NCBI GenBank assembly: GCA_948099385.1
Contig: CANUEZ040000028.1
Location: forward strand, 1,550,001 to 1,614,000
Source of the DNA: Fasciola hepatica
Taxonomy: Eukaryota > Platyhelminthes > Trematoda > Plagiorchiida > Fasciolidae
DNA length: 64,000 nucleotides
Direction: 5' to 3'
The notes beneath the pieces were generated by a model. That model was not told the origin of the DNA. It was given only the letters and a program-made list of their open reading frames with translations, and made no database searches. A program made the translations under genes and the position numbers. Shown here in pieces: positions 47,291 through 57,769 of this stretch (within the stretch, counting starts at the first letter, position 1; every line of letters begins with the position of its first letter).

Positions 47291-47802
47291 AAAATTTTTT
47301 CACTAACGCAAATGACGTATCACAATGCTCATTTCTGTTTTCTAATGCTCGATTTCCTGATAATCGTCCTTAATTTACTCATTTCGACAGATAAAAAGTG
47401 AGCAGTCAACACCGAGGTTTTCAGGACATTTCGATGAATTAGACCAAACATTGCAAATTACTTCGGTCGCCAATTTTCTTTGTATGAATCCAGTGTTAAT
47501 CCGTGAAAAATGGCCGCTGAACAAATCGAACGAAAACCGATGGTACGAACGGGCTGGGTGCTACAAGTGTATCTGCATGTCGCATCGTCTTCCTAAGCAT
47601 AGGTCAATGTAAACCGTCTTAAAAAAGCAAGTACACGGTAATTCGATGAGCTGTTGGCGTCCAGTGTTATCGTTACCTCCAGTCTGTCTTACGTCGCAAT
47701 TTGGTCAGTTCTCCTGTAGTTCGTCTGTGATCCACCCTAACTTAATCGATGCATGTGATAATTGGTCATGGTGAAACGACCAGTGAACAAAACAAGCACC
47801 CG

Positions 47803-48015
47803 TTAACGAGCCGCAATTCGAATGTCTTCAACCCATTTCGGACGTGGCTCTGCAGAGCATGAAATTTTCACGTACGGTAGTCTACCAATGACATCTTGAT
47901 TATAGTCTGAAAGTGCTGTCTTGCCGCTACGAGGTCTTGTTAATAACGGCGTCAACTTGGACTCATTTACATGACCTATTAATAGTAATCCAGAGGAAAC
48001 CAGGATTGTCACCAA
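47803..48015 (-). CDS. Unrecognised reading frame, possible exon or relic
   Basis: 70 open codons with protein-like composition (RPRSGKTALSDYNQDVIGR, then KISCSAEPRPKWVEDI). I do not recognise it. An AG before the GHVNESK codons (near 47974) could be a splice acceptor, but the possible upstream exon has a stop in phase. Confidence 0.2.
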   Translation of the reverse strand: MVTILVSSGLLLIGHVNESKLTPLLTRPRSGKTALSDYNQDVIGRLPYVKISCSAEPRPKWVEDIRIAAR

Positions 48016-48254
48016 GTATATTACCGGTTCCGTGAACGGTAAGATAATGCTAGGGGATTTTTCAAGAGACTGATTGATCTACACCGCAATTAGCACACCA
48101 TGTCCCAGTAAAAACGAACAGTGTTTTGTTGCTTATGTTGATTCGTTCTCCACTGTCCGCGGACCACCAGCGGCGAATTCAGACTGATTCCTGCTCCGAA
48201 CGAGTCGACAGAACGTCACGAATGCAATCGAAACATGAGACTAATCATCGAGGG

Positions 48255-48375
48255 CGACAGACGTTAATCCACTGCCGTTCGGATCCTTACCACACCTGAC
48301 CTATTGGGAACTTATGTGCTTCTCCACTCCAAGCATCACAGTCTTACCACCGGTTATTCCTGATAGCGCTGTGGT
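48255..48375 (+). repeat. SINE body fragment related to 54821-55080
   Basis: ACCTGACCTATTGGGAACTT followed by ATGTGCTTCTCCACT and an ACCACCGGTTATT end matches, in the opposite orientation, the body of the SINE at 54.8-55.1 kb. The tRNA-like head and the TAA tail are missing or degraded here. Confidence 0.75.
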
Positions 48376-49257
48376 TCGTTGTGGCTGCGGGCGTGTCCTT
48401 ACCGTCGCGCATGCGTGTAGTAAAGGAGAGACGTTGCGGGGTAGGACTTTCAGTGGGCACAGCGATCAGAAATATTGTACCAATTGAGCGAATATGGATA
48501 TTACTGCCCTTGATTCCACTGAAACAACATAAAAATACTCTACTGTTTTGAGGGGTATTGGGTGTTTCTGGTCATAGAATGCCTAAGACTTCACCCGGAT
48601 GCACAAACCGTTATTGTTGATAACCACTGATTCTGGCAAAGGGTCGGACCGATTCGCCGTTAGACTCGTGAGCGCTGCATTTATTCGCTTGCTACCGTCA
48701 TTCCTCGGGTGTCGTTTGATTCAGCGAATTGCTTTTTGATGAATAGCTTCGTTGTTGTTCAGTGAGGCTTCTCTTCAACAAGCTGATTCAGAGAAATTCT
48801 GTGGTACCTCGGGCGTAATATTGTCGAAGTTTTGAATCCTTCGGCTCTGACCCCAGCTCAAAGTGATTTCCTGCCTCCAAAGATGCTGTTTGTCGGTTTG
48901 CGCTTTCAACGCCCTAAAGAAATTAACTTCTGGACTTGGTCACGAAGGTCGTGTTAGACTTTCTGGGTGGGGTCCAAGCGACCCTCCCCACCCAGCGGTT
49001 GTATACGTTAGAGAAAGTAGCTGAGTGGCGCTCTTGAATCCGCGGACTTTACGTACTTGATACAAACATTTGTAGTCCTTTAATTGCTACATTCATATTT
49101 CCATTCTTTCTAATTACAGCTGCACGAGGTTGTCGCTGGGGAACAGTCACCATAGCCACTACACAATGTACGGTCAACGGTGGGTTGAACTGAATTGAGC
49201 ATAGTGATGGTTTACAAGTACGGTGTTGGATCTTGGTAATATTAACCGGGTGCCATC
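48376..49257. other. No gene recognised
   Basis: No motif or repeat identified before the RTE 5' end. Confidence 0.4.
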
Positions 49258-49631
49258 ACGACGAGACTGCACCTTGACGTGGTGTGATGGCTTGCGCGCC
49301 TCTATGACCCAAAGAGCTATACAGGATGGCTTCTTTAAGCCGGAGATGCAATCATATCTGACAGGTCAGTAGGTAGAGATCAAACAAAGTCCAGTCTCTT
49401 GGTCCTCCAGGTTGGGGGTTGATTTGAACTGGCAACTCAATCAGCAGAATCAGTGGAAGAATAACTGATCCAAGCAAATGGACTTCCACTAAGCCTTCCC
49501 GCTGCTTTGCAGATAGGTTCTTGTTAGAACTAAAGGCTTTGGATGAGGACCCTAATCGTTCTCCTGCTTTGTTGCTGGACACCCTAGCAGTACCCGTCCG
49601 ACATCTCCCATGAACTGCACGAATACAAAAG

Positions 49632-51053
49632 ATGTCCATACTGCATCGGTCGTCGCGCGGGATGATGAGGACCGCGCTGCCCATTGCACCGAGCGGGATG
49701 GGTAGTGATAAGTGGGCTACTGCTCAGGGTTCCCTCTCGTTTGTTCAGCCTTTGTCTTCTGTCCCTAACCATCCCTCTTTGTCCCGTCTATCCACCCATG
49801 ATGCTCCCACTGATAACACGGTCGATACTCGCAACGATTCACTGTCAAATAGTATCGGGAATAATCCTCTGTCTGGTAACTCACATTTTCTCAAGCCTCG
49901 TCCGCCTCTGAATCTCGGCTTCTTCAACGTGCGTACAGTCATGCAGGCCGGTCAGCAGGCGTGCCTAGCACTCACAATAGACTCCATGAAGACTGATGTC
50001 TGCTGCGTAAGTGAAACGCGTATCCAGGATTAGAGCAGGGTGATTCAACTAACTGCTCCTGGTATCTCATCGAGGTATATTCTGCGCACCTCAGGAGACG
50101 AAGCAGCTAGAGCTGTAGGTCAACGTGGTGTAAGAATAGTCTTGACTGACAAGGCTGAGGCTGCCCTTTTAGACTGGATTCCCGTTAACAGTCGTTTATG
50201 TGCTGTGAGACTCCAAGGGTCAGTCGGCGTTCGAAAGGATAGTTATGTTAAACGCAATTTGTTTGTGATCTCGGCGTACGCCCCAACGGACTGCAGCTCA
50301 GACTTGCAGAAAGATGAGTTCTATGATGCCCTCGCCACTCTCGTGCCCAGCAGTAAAGGTTCCGACATTGTAGTGCTAGCTGGTGACTTCAATGCACAAG
50401 TTGGCAAACTTAGTGTGTCAGAAGCCTGTTTAGGTGGGCGTTGTACCTTACCTGCTGAGCGTACAGATAACGGGGATAGGCTTCTCCAGTTTTGTGTAGA
50501 CAATCGATTGTTCCTGTCTAGCACCAATTTCCGACACAGCTCGTGTCGCACAGCGACATGGCGCTCTAACTGTACAGGTGCTTTGGGTCAAATTGATCAT
50601 ATTGCCGTAAGCTACCGGTGGCGCGGTTCTGTTCAGAACTGTAGATCTTACTGGTTCACGTACGTAGGGTCGGACCATGCCTTAGTTTCAATGCGATTAT
50701 CTCTCCAGCTCCATGGTCATCGTCGCGAACCGCGAACCCGATTGGCCGTGCAACGTTTGTGTGATCCAGAAGTACGCACCCGGTATGAGCAGAAGTTAGT
50801 ACATGAGCTAGGATCCACGGAGAACAGCAATGTAGATGAGTATTGGGCTCATATCAAACGGGCGATGCGCGTTGCAGCAGGTTTCGCCTGTGGTCCTCGA
50901 TCCTATGTCCATCAAAGACACTGGATCTCGCAAGAGTCGTTGAGTATAATGGAGCAAAAACGTCAGCTTTCGAACCGTAAGGGGATGAATAAGATGCGGA
51001 GAAAGCTGCAAAGACAAGTTACGAAAAGCCCTAAGAAGGATCGCGAAAATTAG
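49632..51053 (+). pseudogene. RTE endonuclease and connector
   Basis: An N-terminal Ser/Pro-rich lead is followed by the APE-type endonuclease: LGFFNVRTVMQAGQQ, VSETRIQD (catalytic Glu), LFVISAYAPTD, VLAGDFNAQVG (catalytic Asp and Asn), IDHIAVSYRWR and VGSDHALVSM (catalytic Asp-His). All catalytic residues appear present. One TAG (50031-50033) splits it, and a second stop ends it at 51051-51053. The enzyme would nick target DNA to prime reverse transcription. Confidence 0.92.
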
Positions 51054-51349
51054 TGGGTCAAGGTAGCCGAAGAGATAGAAGTGGCAGCTGCTTCAGGTAA
51101 CAGTCAAAGACTGTTCAAACTTATTCGTGACACCGATGGACGGCGAACTCAGGTCAGTGAAACGATTTGGGATAGAAATGGAGAACCCATCCATAGCAAA
51201 CAGCAAAGGCTTGACTGATGGGCCGAGTACTTCAAGGAACAGTTTAGCTGGCCGCGCGCTAGTGCAGTTACTCCTGTGTCAACAACTGCGACTCCTTGGG
51301 TGGTATCACTTGAGTAGAAGTAGAGTCATGTATTCGATTAGTAAAGCGT

Positions 51350-52706
51350 GGGAAAGCGGCAGGTCCCGACGAACTTCCTCCAGTTCTTTTCAAACTGGGT
51401 GATGATGCGTTGATAAAATCACTTACCGCCTTGCTCCATGACATTTGGAAGGAGGAGCGTATTCCGTTAACATGGAACGAGTCATTGATTGTTCCCATCT
51501 TCAAGAAGGTAATACGCAATGACTGCAGTAATCATCGTGGGATTAGCTTGATTCCGATAGTCACCAAAGTACTAGCTTCGATTTTGCTGCATCGTCTTAC
51601 ACCGGCTCGAAAAAAATGCCCGTGAACATCAGGCTGGATTCTGCCCAGGTTGAGGATGCATCCACCAGATTTTCACTTTTCGCTGACTACTTAAAACGCG
51701 TCACTTGCATTGCCGACCGACAATAATGGTTTTCCTAGACTTGAAGGGCGCCTCCGATTCAGTTGATCGAACATCGCTTTTCAGTGTTCTTCATCGAAAA
51801 GGTATGCCCCAGAAGTTCGTGAACCTAATGAGATCATTGAATTCTCATACTTCTGGCCGCGTTAGGGTTTACGGTGAATCTATCCGGTCGGTTCGAAACG
51901 ACCAGTGGTGTTCGACAGGGATGCCCTTTGTCTCCATTCCTGTTCAACTTCGTCGTGGACGAAATAATAGACAATGCGCTGGGAAATCTTCAGGATGTAG
52001 GCGTCGAACTAGGAAATAGTGAAAAGCTGTGACCTAGATTACGCGGGCGACGTTGTCTGCTTGTTCGAATGCACGTAACAAGCTCAGCATGCACTAGGTA
52101 ATCTCGCAAGAGTTGTAGCTCCATTCGGTATGCGCTTTGCACCTTCAAATTTCAAGGTGATGGTACGAGACTAGACGTCAACAATTCCGAGCTTGATGCT
52201 CGATGGGAAGGTGCTGTCAGTTGTCGACCACTTCACCTACCTCGGTAGCTGCGTGACGACGGATGGGAGCACAGTAGTATAGGTGAGCACGCGGATATCC
52301 AAGGCTCGAGCGGCGTACGCTGGACTGAAGCACTTGTGGCGACAACCTGATATTTCACTGAAGTTGAAAGGCCGCGTATACTGTGCTGCAATGCGTTCAG
52401 TTTTGTTGTATGGTTGCGAGACTTGGAGTCTGAGTGCTGAAGATAGTCGTCGTCTTGAGGTTTTTGACCATCGATGTTTACGTGGTATCGCTAGGATTGG
52501 GTGGAATAGCCGAGTAAGCAACGATGAGGTCAGAAAGCGAGTATTGGGTACGATTTCAGAGAACGTTCTGTCACAGCGTATCCGGCTTAGTAGACTTCGT
52601 TGGTTGGGACACGTGTTACGTATGGCAAACACACGTCTACGGTACCGTGTCGTATTCTCCGCCCCTCCTAGGGAGTGGGAAAGACCACGTGGAGGTCAAC
52701 AGATGA
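51350..52706 (+). pseudogene. RTE reverse transcriptase and C-terminal domain
   Basis: Pieces in several frames read in order AAGPDE/LFKLGDDALIKS, PIFKKVIRNDCSNHRGISLI, MVFLDLKGASDSVDR and DYAGDVVCLFE. The last is the YADD box with the first Asp changed to Gly. Then come LYGCETWSLSAED, FDHRCLRGIARIGW and RLRWLGHVLRMAN. The catalytic change and several frameshifts make it inactive. Confidence 0.92.
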
Positions 52707-52710
52707 CGTA

Positions 52711-53200
52711 GCCAGATACGTTTTGTAATCTAAAAACACGATCCTGTCAGTCTTACATTTCCTGACTTTGACCGAAGTTATTGAGTGGACTGTGTAAGCT
52801 ACTGCATCAAGTGTGGGGCGCGAAGGCCGATAAGCAATCTGGTGCGTGTCTTCCCCAGAAGACGCCAAGTTCATCCACGGTAACAAAAGCCTCGCAAGCC
52901 ATTTGAGCATCACAGAAAGGCAGGTGATGGGGCGGTACTTCCCAGATTTCTCCTTGGGGGCTGGCGCTCTCTTGGCCAGTGTCTCACGATGAGACTCCAA
53001 CTTGACGTGGTGTGATGGCTTGCGTGCCTCTATCACCCAAAGAGCTACACAAGATGGCTTCTTTCAGCCAGAGATGGAATCATGCCTGAAAGGTCAATGG
53101 GTAGAGGTAGATCCAGTCTCCCGGTCCGCCAGGTTCGGGGTCGATTTAAGTTGGCAACTCAACGTAATCAGTGTAAGAATAACTGAGCCAAGCTAATGGG
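52711..53200 (+). repeat. Left arm of 490-bp near-perfect inverted repeat
   Basis: Reverse complement of 57047-57536 without any indel; the few differences that I saw are in the last bases near 52705-52720. The arm is composite. 52711-52985 is a minus-strand RT fragment, and 52986-53200 is the RTE 5' region on the plus strand. On the inner side the RTE homology continues past 53200. On the outer side it meets the truncated RTE at 49258-52710. Confidence 0.97.
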
Positions 53201-53770
53201 ATTTCACTCAGCAAATTTGGTGCCCCAAAATGTCTGGTTGGGCGTTGTGCTTTACCCGCTCGGCGTACACATAACGGGGATAAGCTTCTCCAGTTCTGTG
53301 CAGACAATCGGTTGTACATTCATAGGAGGAACTTCCGACACAGCTCGCATCGCACGGCGACGTGGTGCTTTAACTCAACAGCTACTCTAAGCCGGATCGA
53401 TCGGATCGTCGTAAGCTACCAGTGGCGCAGTTCTATCCAGGGCTGTAGATCCGACTGATTCACGTACGTAGAGTCGGAGCATGCATTAGTTTAGGCGCGA
53501 TTTGTGCTCCAGCTTCATGTTCATCGACGCAAACCCAGTTAGCCATGTAGCGTTTGTCTGATCCAGAGATTCGCACCAGTTGTGAACAAATTGTCACAGG
53601 AGCTGGTGTCTACGACGGGTGGTAATGTAGATGAGGTGTGAGTTGATATGAAGCAGATGATGCACGTGTCAGCGTGTTTCGCCTGTGGCCATAATTCTGA
53701 TGTCCAATAAAGACCCTGGATTTCTCAAGAGTCGCTGAGTCTAATGAGGCGAGAATCAAGTCAGATTAGT
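52986..53770 (+). mobile_element. Second RTE copy: 5' region joined to endonuclease middle
   Basis: The RTE 5' region (52986-53215) is followed directly by sequence matching the endonuclease of the first copy from about 50455 to 50940 (CACATAACGGGGATAAGCTT, then ACACAGCTCGCATCGCACGG). About 800 bp in between are deleted. Stops are frequent; it is a dead fragment. Confidence 0.85.
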
Positions 53771-53799
53771 TCAATCAACCATTAACCATGTTCTGAATG

Positions 53800-54370
53800 C
53801 CATGGCTTTGGTTGCCAAATCATGGCAACAGCCTGAATTGGGTACAATGGGGATGGACTGGAATATTAAGGGGACAGTAAGAGAACTTCAGATATTGGTA
53901 TCAAGTCGAGTAAAGAAGTTTGTGAATTCAGGAGCGTCATTGATGACGTTACTTAGCCATTTCTTCTAACGTATTAAACCGCTGAGTGGGAGGGTCTCAC
54001 CTCATCCAGAAAGTCTGACACGCTCTATATGACCAAGTCCCCAAGTCAGGTTTTTCATACCTTTCTTCCGTGCCGTGAAGTGGCCTCCCTTACTTATCTT
54101 CCAGCAGGTAACTGTCTCAACAAACATGGTAGACTATGGAATCCTGTCAGGGGACATGCGCAACACGTCCTAACCACTTTAGCCTGGTGACTTTTGGCGT
54201 TTCGTCTATTGATTTGACTCGTGAACCTAAGATTCTTTGCCGAATTTCAGCAATACTTAGTCGGTGTTCCCACCGGATGGCTCAACCAAGTGGCTGGATA
54301 CACTGGAGGATATGGCAGCGAGTCGTGAACAGTGGCGATCGTGTTGTCACTTTTGTCGGATCAGAATGAT
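53800..54370 (-). mobile_element. Third RTE-like fragment, C-terminal domain, opposite orientation
   Basis: Read on the minus strand from about 54290: IRWEHRLSIAEIRQRILGS, then TPKVTRLKWLGRVAHVP. These are the RTE C-terminal blocks. The frame then decays through several stops. The sequence differs clearly from the first copy (RVSNDEVRKRVLG), so it belongs to another RTE lineage. It lies tail to tail with the second copy. Confidence 0.75.
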
Positions 54371-54820
54371 TGATCAATGTGCACTGGTACCGTTAGACTT
54401 TGTATGTATTTATTTCCTCTATCGTTGCATGCTACATGGTTAGAAAGGCAGTGGTCATTAGGGCTCGCCCTGCTGTTTAATATTGTATGATGACGTTGAT
54501 CTTTTGTGAATAGTGATGCGACGTCTAGGAAGAGCATAGTCTTCTTTTGCATGCTTATATCTTGTGTGGTGGAAACGAATTAGACACTATATCACGAGCC
54601 ATGCTTGACAAGACCTGTGTAAACGGGCTCCAGTAGTTTTACTAACCACTGACCTGTTGCTCAATTTGATGAATTGGCCATGGTTGTCCTTTGGAGACCG
54701 TTAGCATTCGAAGCGATTAGTTTTCGTGCCCCGGTCAGAGATTTACAAAGGAGCGTGCACATAAGTCCAAAGATAATGTATCCGTGATACCCTTTTCAAT
54801 ACGAATAAAGGTATAGTTCA

Positions 54821-55165
54821 TTTATTATTATTATTATTAACTGCTTGTGCATGAGTGCAGAGGTTCACTATGCTGGTAATAATAACCGGTAACCAGACCC
54901 TGGCACTTGAAGTGGAGAACCACATAAGGTCCCAATAGGTCAGGGGTGGTCACGATTAGGATGACAGTGGCTTACTGTCCACCACCAAAGTAACCGGTGA
55001 TGGCAGAGATTCGAACCTCTAGCCTCTAAGGTGGTAGTGAAACGCTCTAAAGTATTCGACAACCGCCGGGTGATATCAGTATTGCTGTCCTTACGGAAAT
55101 TACGGGAGATAAACAATAACAGTGGTTGGTTGTCTTGCTCAGCGGTCAGGTAGTTCAAAACCATC
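54821..55165 (-). mobile_element. tRNA-derived SINE with TAA tail
   Basis: On the minus strand a tRNA-like head has an A-box-like TGTCGAATACT (55061-55051) and a perfect B box GTTCGAATC (55016-55008). The head resembles a Ser/Leu-type tRNA that has lost pairing. A body of about 170 bp follows, whose middle part recurs at 48255-48375, and then a (TAA)n tail at 54840-54821. Head, body and simple-repeat tail are the SINE layout. The 5' limit is uncertain and target duplications were not found. Confidence 0.7.
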
Positions 55166-57046
55166 AGTCGGAGCCATGAACATCAATTCCCAAAGCTATT
55201 GAATTTATAGTTTTATTCATAGTTGAACTGCTGAGTTTGTACTGATAGGTATAAATCTCAGTCGCATGTGGGTGATTACGTCTGTAACGAACGCAGAAGG
55301 CTTTCGAACTTCGCTCGATGGAGCTGCAGAGTCCACGCGAAGAATTTGCATCTGGACCCGTAGTGAATATAAGGCGGGGTAAAAACATGTTTTAGTAAGG
55401 AAAGGGTGTCTGCGCATTCCCATTCATTTTCATGTTTGGTAAAGCAAGTTGTCAGTATCCAAACTGAAGTCTGGCAAGCAATTCTTGTTTGGGTATTAAA
55501 TGAGAGGTTCTGAGGACAGGAACATTCGTCCTCCTTGCCTTATCAATCTGGTGAGCCGTTAGTTCGTGAAATGTTAAGGTACAAGGATAATGCAAGCCTT
55601 CAAAACGGTTTCCCACCATTAGCAAGCAGGTAAGAATACGGGGGTCAAGTGGGACATGATATTTATGGGTAAGGATGGTGCTGTCGGTTCCAGAGGCTTT
55701 CATGGGAAGTTAGTCACCGCTTTTCGGAATCGGTTGTTCGGAAACATTCTTCCTTACCATCAGGCTCTATTGGTTTCCACTCGTGAGGTCGACTTCTTAA
55801 ACCACTGCTTCGAACTTTCAGGAGAAATTCAACGCTTTAACTGGTACGGGCCCAGTAACTAAGCCACATCAAGAAGTTTCTTTAGTTGGTCGCCGGGAAC
55901 AGTTTAAGCCGCGTTTGAAGTGTCGTTCGTGCCCGTACTTAACACAGGGAATATTCAGGGCATACTGGCGAACGGTCTCATTTACAAGCTGAGATACTCC
56001 AAGGTTTGAGGGCCATAAAGATTGCACTTCATAGATAATCATTCGGGTTATCGACCTCTCCGTCTCCGTGATGATCGTAGCCGGTGAAGTGGCTGAAGGC
56101 TTCACCCTTGATACTTGAATATTCATGCATCTCGGTTGACGTGAAGTTCGTCTGCCCTGGCATGCTGAACTTGGCGACCAGCTGACGAAGATGGCCGACA
56201 GCGAAAAATGTATACTCGCACAAGTACGGGAGGAAGGCGTGAGTATTCATCAACGACAATCGGGAAATTCCGATTCAAGTTCGTTAAACGGAGTGGTCTT
56301 TGGAGTCTGCTCAGTCTTGAGAATAACCTGCTATCATGAGAACCGTCAGCGATTTTGTAGATTCGTGACTTTGTTTTCGCAAAATTTGCACCACGTAATT
56401 TTTCTTCACAATCAACTGGGGCAGGTATCTACATCGCACAAAGTAGATCATTCAGAAAACCGGGTTCACAGCAAACCCTATAGTTCCCAGTGTGGTCGTA
56501 TCAAGCCAATAACCCTGGTCCTGTGAGTCATTTCAGCAGGTGGGGAGTTCAAATCTCCGTGAGTGAATACTGTCAGTTTTGATCTTGCTCGTTTATCCAG
56601 TGTGTTCACCGGAATTGGGTCCATCCCCGGGACGGTGAGATTTCCCGATACGCTACCGCAAACGATAGAAAAAGCAAGCTTTTGATATCCGGTGAAAGAA
56701 TGTTTTGGGTTGTCCGCTTCAGGCGATGATGATGACCGATACCGAGACTTGTTCATTGTGCTTGAAAAATGGTGCACTTTATGTTGTAGCGGTTGCATAA
56801 AGTGGTCGACGTACTGCCACGGCAATGCTGGTGGTAAATAAACCAACATGGACGCGTCTACTGTGAATAAACTCCTCATGCTGTTCGATTTTGAAGCGCC
56901 TTCCATGTGAAATTCGAGTAAAATCACAATTCAAATAGTTTTCTCTCTGCAGTGTGTCATATACTGGCGCAGTATTTATCGCTATTATTAATAATGATAG
57001 TAATAATAATAATAATACTCGTACAGCGTTCAACCGTAGGGCCAAC
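55166..57046. other. Mostly unassigned interior of the inverted repeat
   Basis: Frames such as 55452-55703 and 56478-56927 (minus) and 56191-56526 (plus) show no motif. Near the right end, 56980-57016 is a TAA/TAG microsatellite followed by GTACAGCGTTCAACCGTAGG. Read on the minus strand this looks like an element 3' end with an (ATT)n tail, and it could be the original 3' end of the RTE at 49258-52710. Confidence 0.35.
56493..56560 (+). repeat. tRNA-like cassette with good T arm
   Basis: GGGAG, TTCAAAT and CTCC (56544-56558) form a near-perfect T stem and loop with a B box at 56547-56555. TGGTCGTATCAAGCC at 56493 is weakly A-box-like. The remainder does not fold as a tRNA. It may be another SINE head. 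Confidence 0.25.
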
Positions 57047-57536
57047 CCCATTAGCTTGGCTCAGTTATTCTTACACTGATTACGTTGAGTTGCCAACTTA
57101 AATCGACCCCGAACCTGGCGGACCGGGAGACTGGATCTACCTCTACCCATTGACCTTTCAGGCATGATTCCATCTCTGGCTGAAAGAAGCCATCTTGTGT
57201 AGCTCTTTGGGTGATAGAGGCACGCAAGCCATCACACCACGTCAAGTTGGAGTCTCATCGTGAGACACTGGCCAAGAGAGCGCCAGCCCCCAAGGAGAAA
57301 TCTGGGAAGTACCGCCCCATCACCTGCCTTTCTGTGATGCTCAAATGGCTTGCGAGGCTTTTGTTACCGTGGATGAACTTGGCGTCTTCTGGGGAAGACA
57401 CGCACCAGATTGCTTATCGGCCTTCGCGCCCCACACTTGATGCAGTAGCTTACACAGTCCACTCAATAACTTCGGTCAAAGTCAGGAAATGTAAGACTGA
57501 CAGGATCGTGTTTTTAGATTACAAAACGCATCTGGC
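57047..57536 (-). repeat. Right arm of 490-bp near-perfect inverted repeat
   Basis: Reverse complement of 52711-53200. It carries the RTE 5' region on the minus strand (57261-57047) and the RT fragment on the plus strand (57262-57536). On the outer side the RT continues beyond 57536 as a normal RT would. On the inner side RTE homology stops at 57047. Confidence 0.97.
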
Positions 57537-57760
57537 TGCATTGATCGATCAATACTGATCAGTATGCTCTCCGTGAGTGGTGTTGACCCAGACGTCTGCA
57601 GGTCAATTTCGCTGATCGAAGACTTTTTTTTCAACGGCCAAAAGTTCTTTTCTAGTTGACTCTGGTGTGCTACGAGTTGCATATTTTTCTTTTCTTTGTG
57701 CGGTAAACAACTTCCGCTCCAGCCGACATTCATTGTCTCTAAGTAAGCAGACGATGTAGT
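57262..57760 (+). pseudogene. Non-LTR reverse transcriptase fragment (Jockey/CR1-group-like)
   Basis: The frame reads KSGKYRPITCLSVMLKWL, then HQIAYRPSRPTLDAVAYTV and DRIVFLDYKT, which are RT motifs of non-LTR elements (K-x-Y-RPI; AYR...STLDAV; FLDY). Beyond a frameshift GVDPDVCR and FFNGQ continue the family pattern to about 57750. The copy of this fragment at 52985-52711 lacks that continuation. It is not RTE or the CR1-like element of this window; I cannot place the clade with certainty. Confidence 0.75.
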
Positions 57761-57769
57761 TTAATTAAC

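Larger units (their letters stand above)
49258..52710 (+). mobile_element. RTE-like non-LTR retrotransposon with 5' end, 3' truncated
   Basis: The 5' region from CACGACGAGACTGCACC (49258) recurs at 52986 and, inverted, at 57262-57047, which fixes the 5' end. ORF2 follows with an APE endonuclease, RT and the C-terminal domain of RTE type. The coding sequence is broken by stops at 50031-50033 and 51051-51053 and by later frameshifts. It ends abruptly in the C-terminal domain (GGQQMT) at about 52710, exactly where the 490-bp inverted repeat begins. Confidence 0.93.

Noticed and set aside
52711..57536. Foldback DNA transposon with 490-bp terminal inverted repeats
   Set aside because: The arms contain two unrelated retroelement pieces that continue beyond each arm on one side, and no target duplication flanks them. 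An inversion scar fits better.
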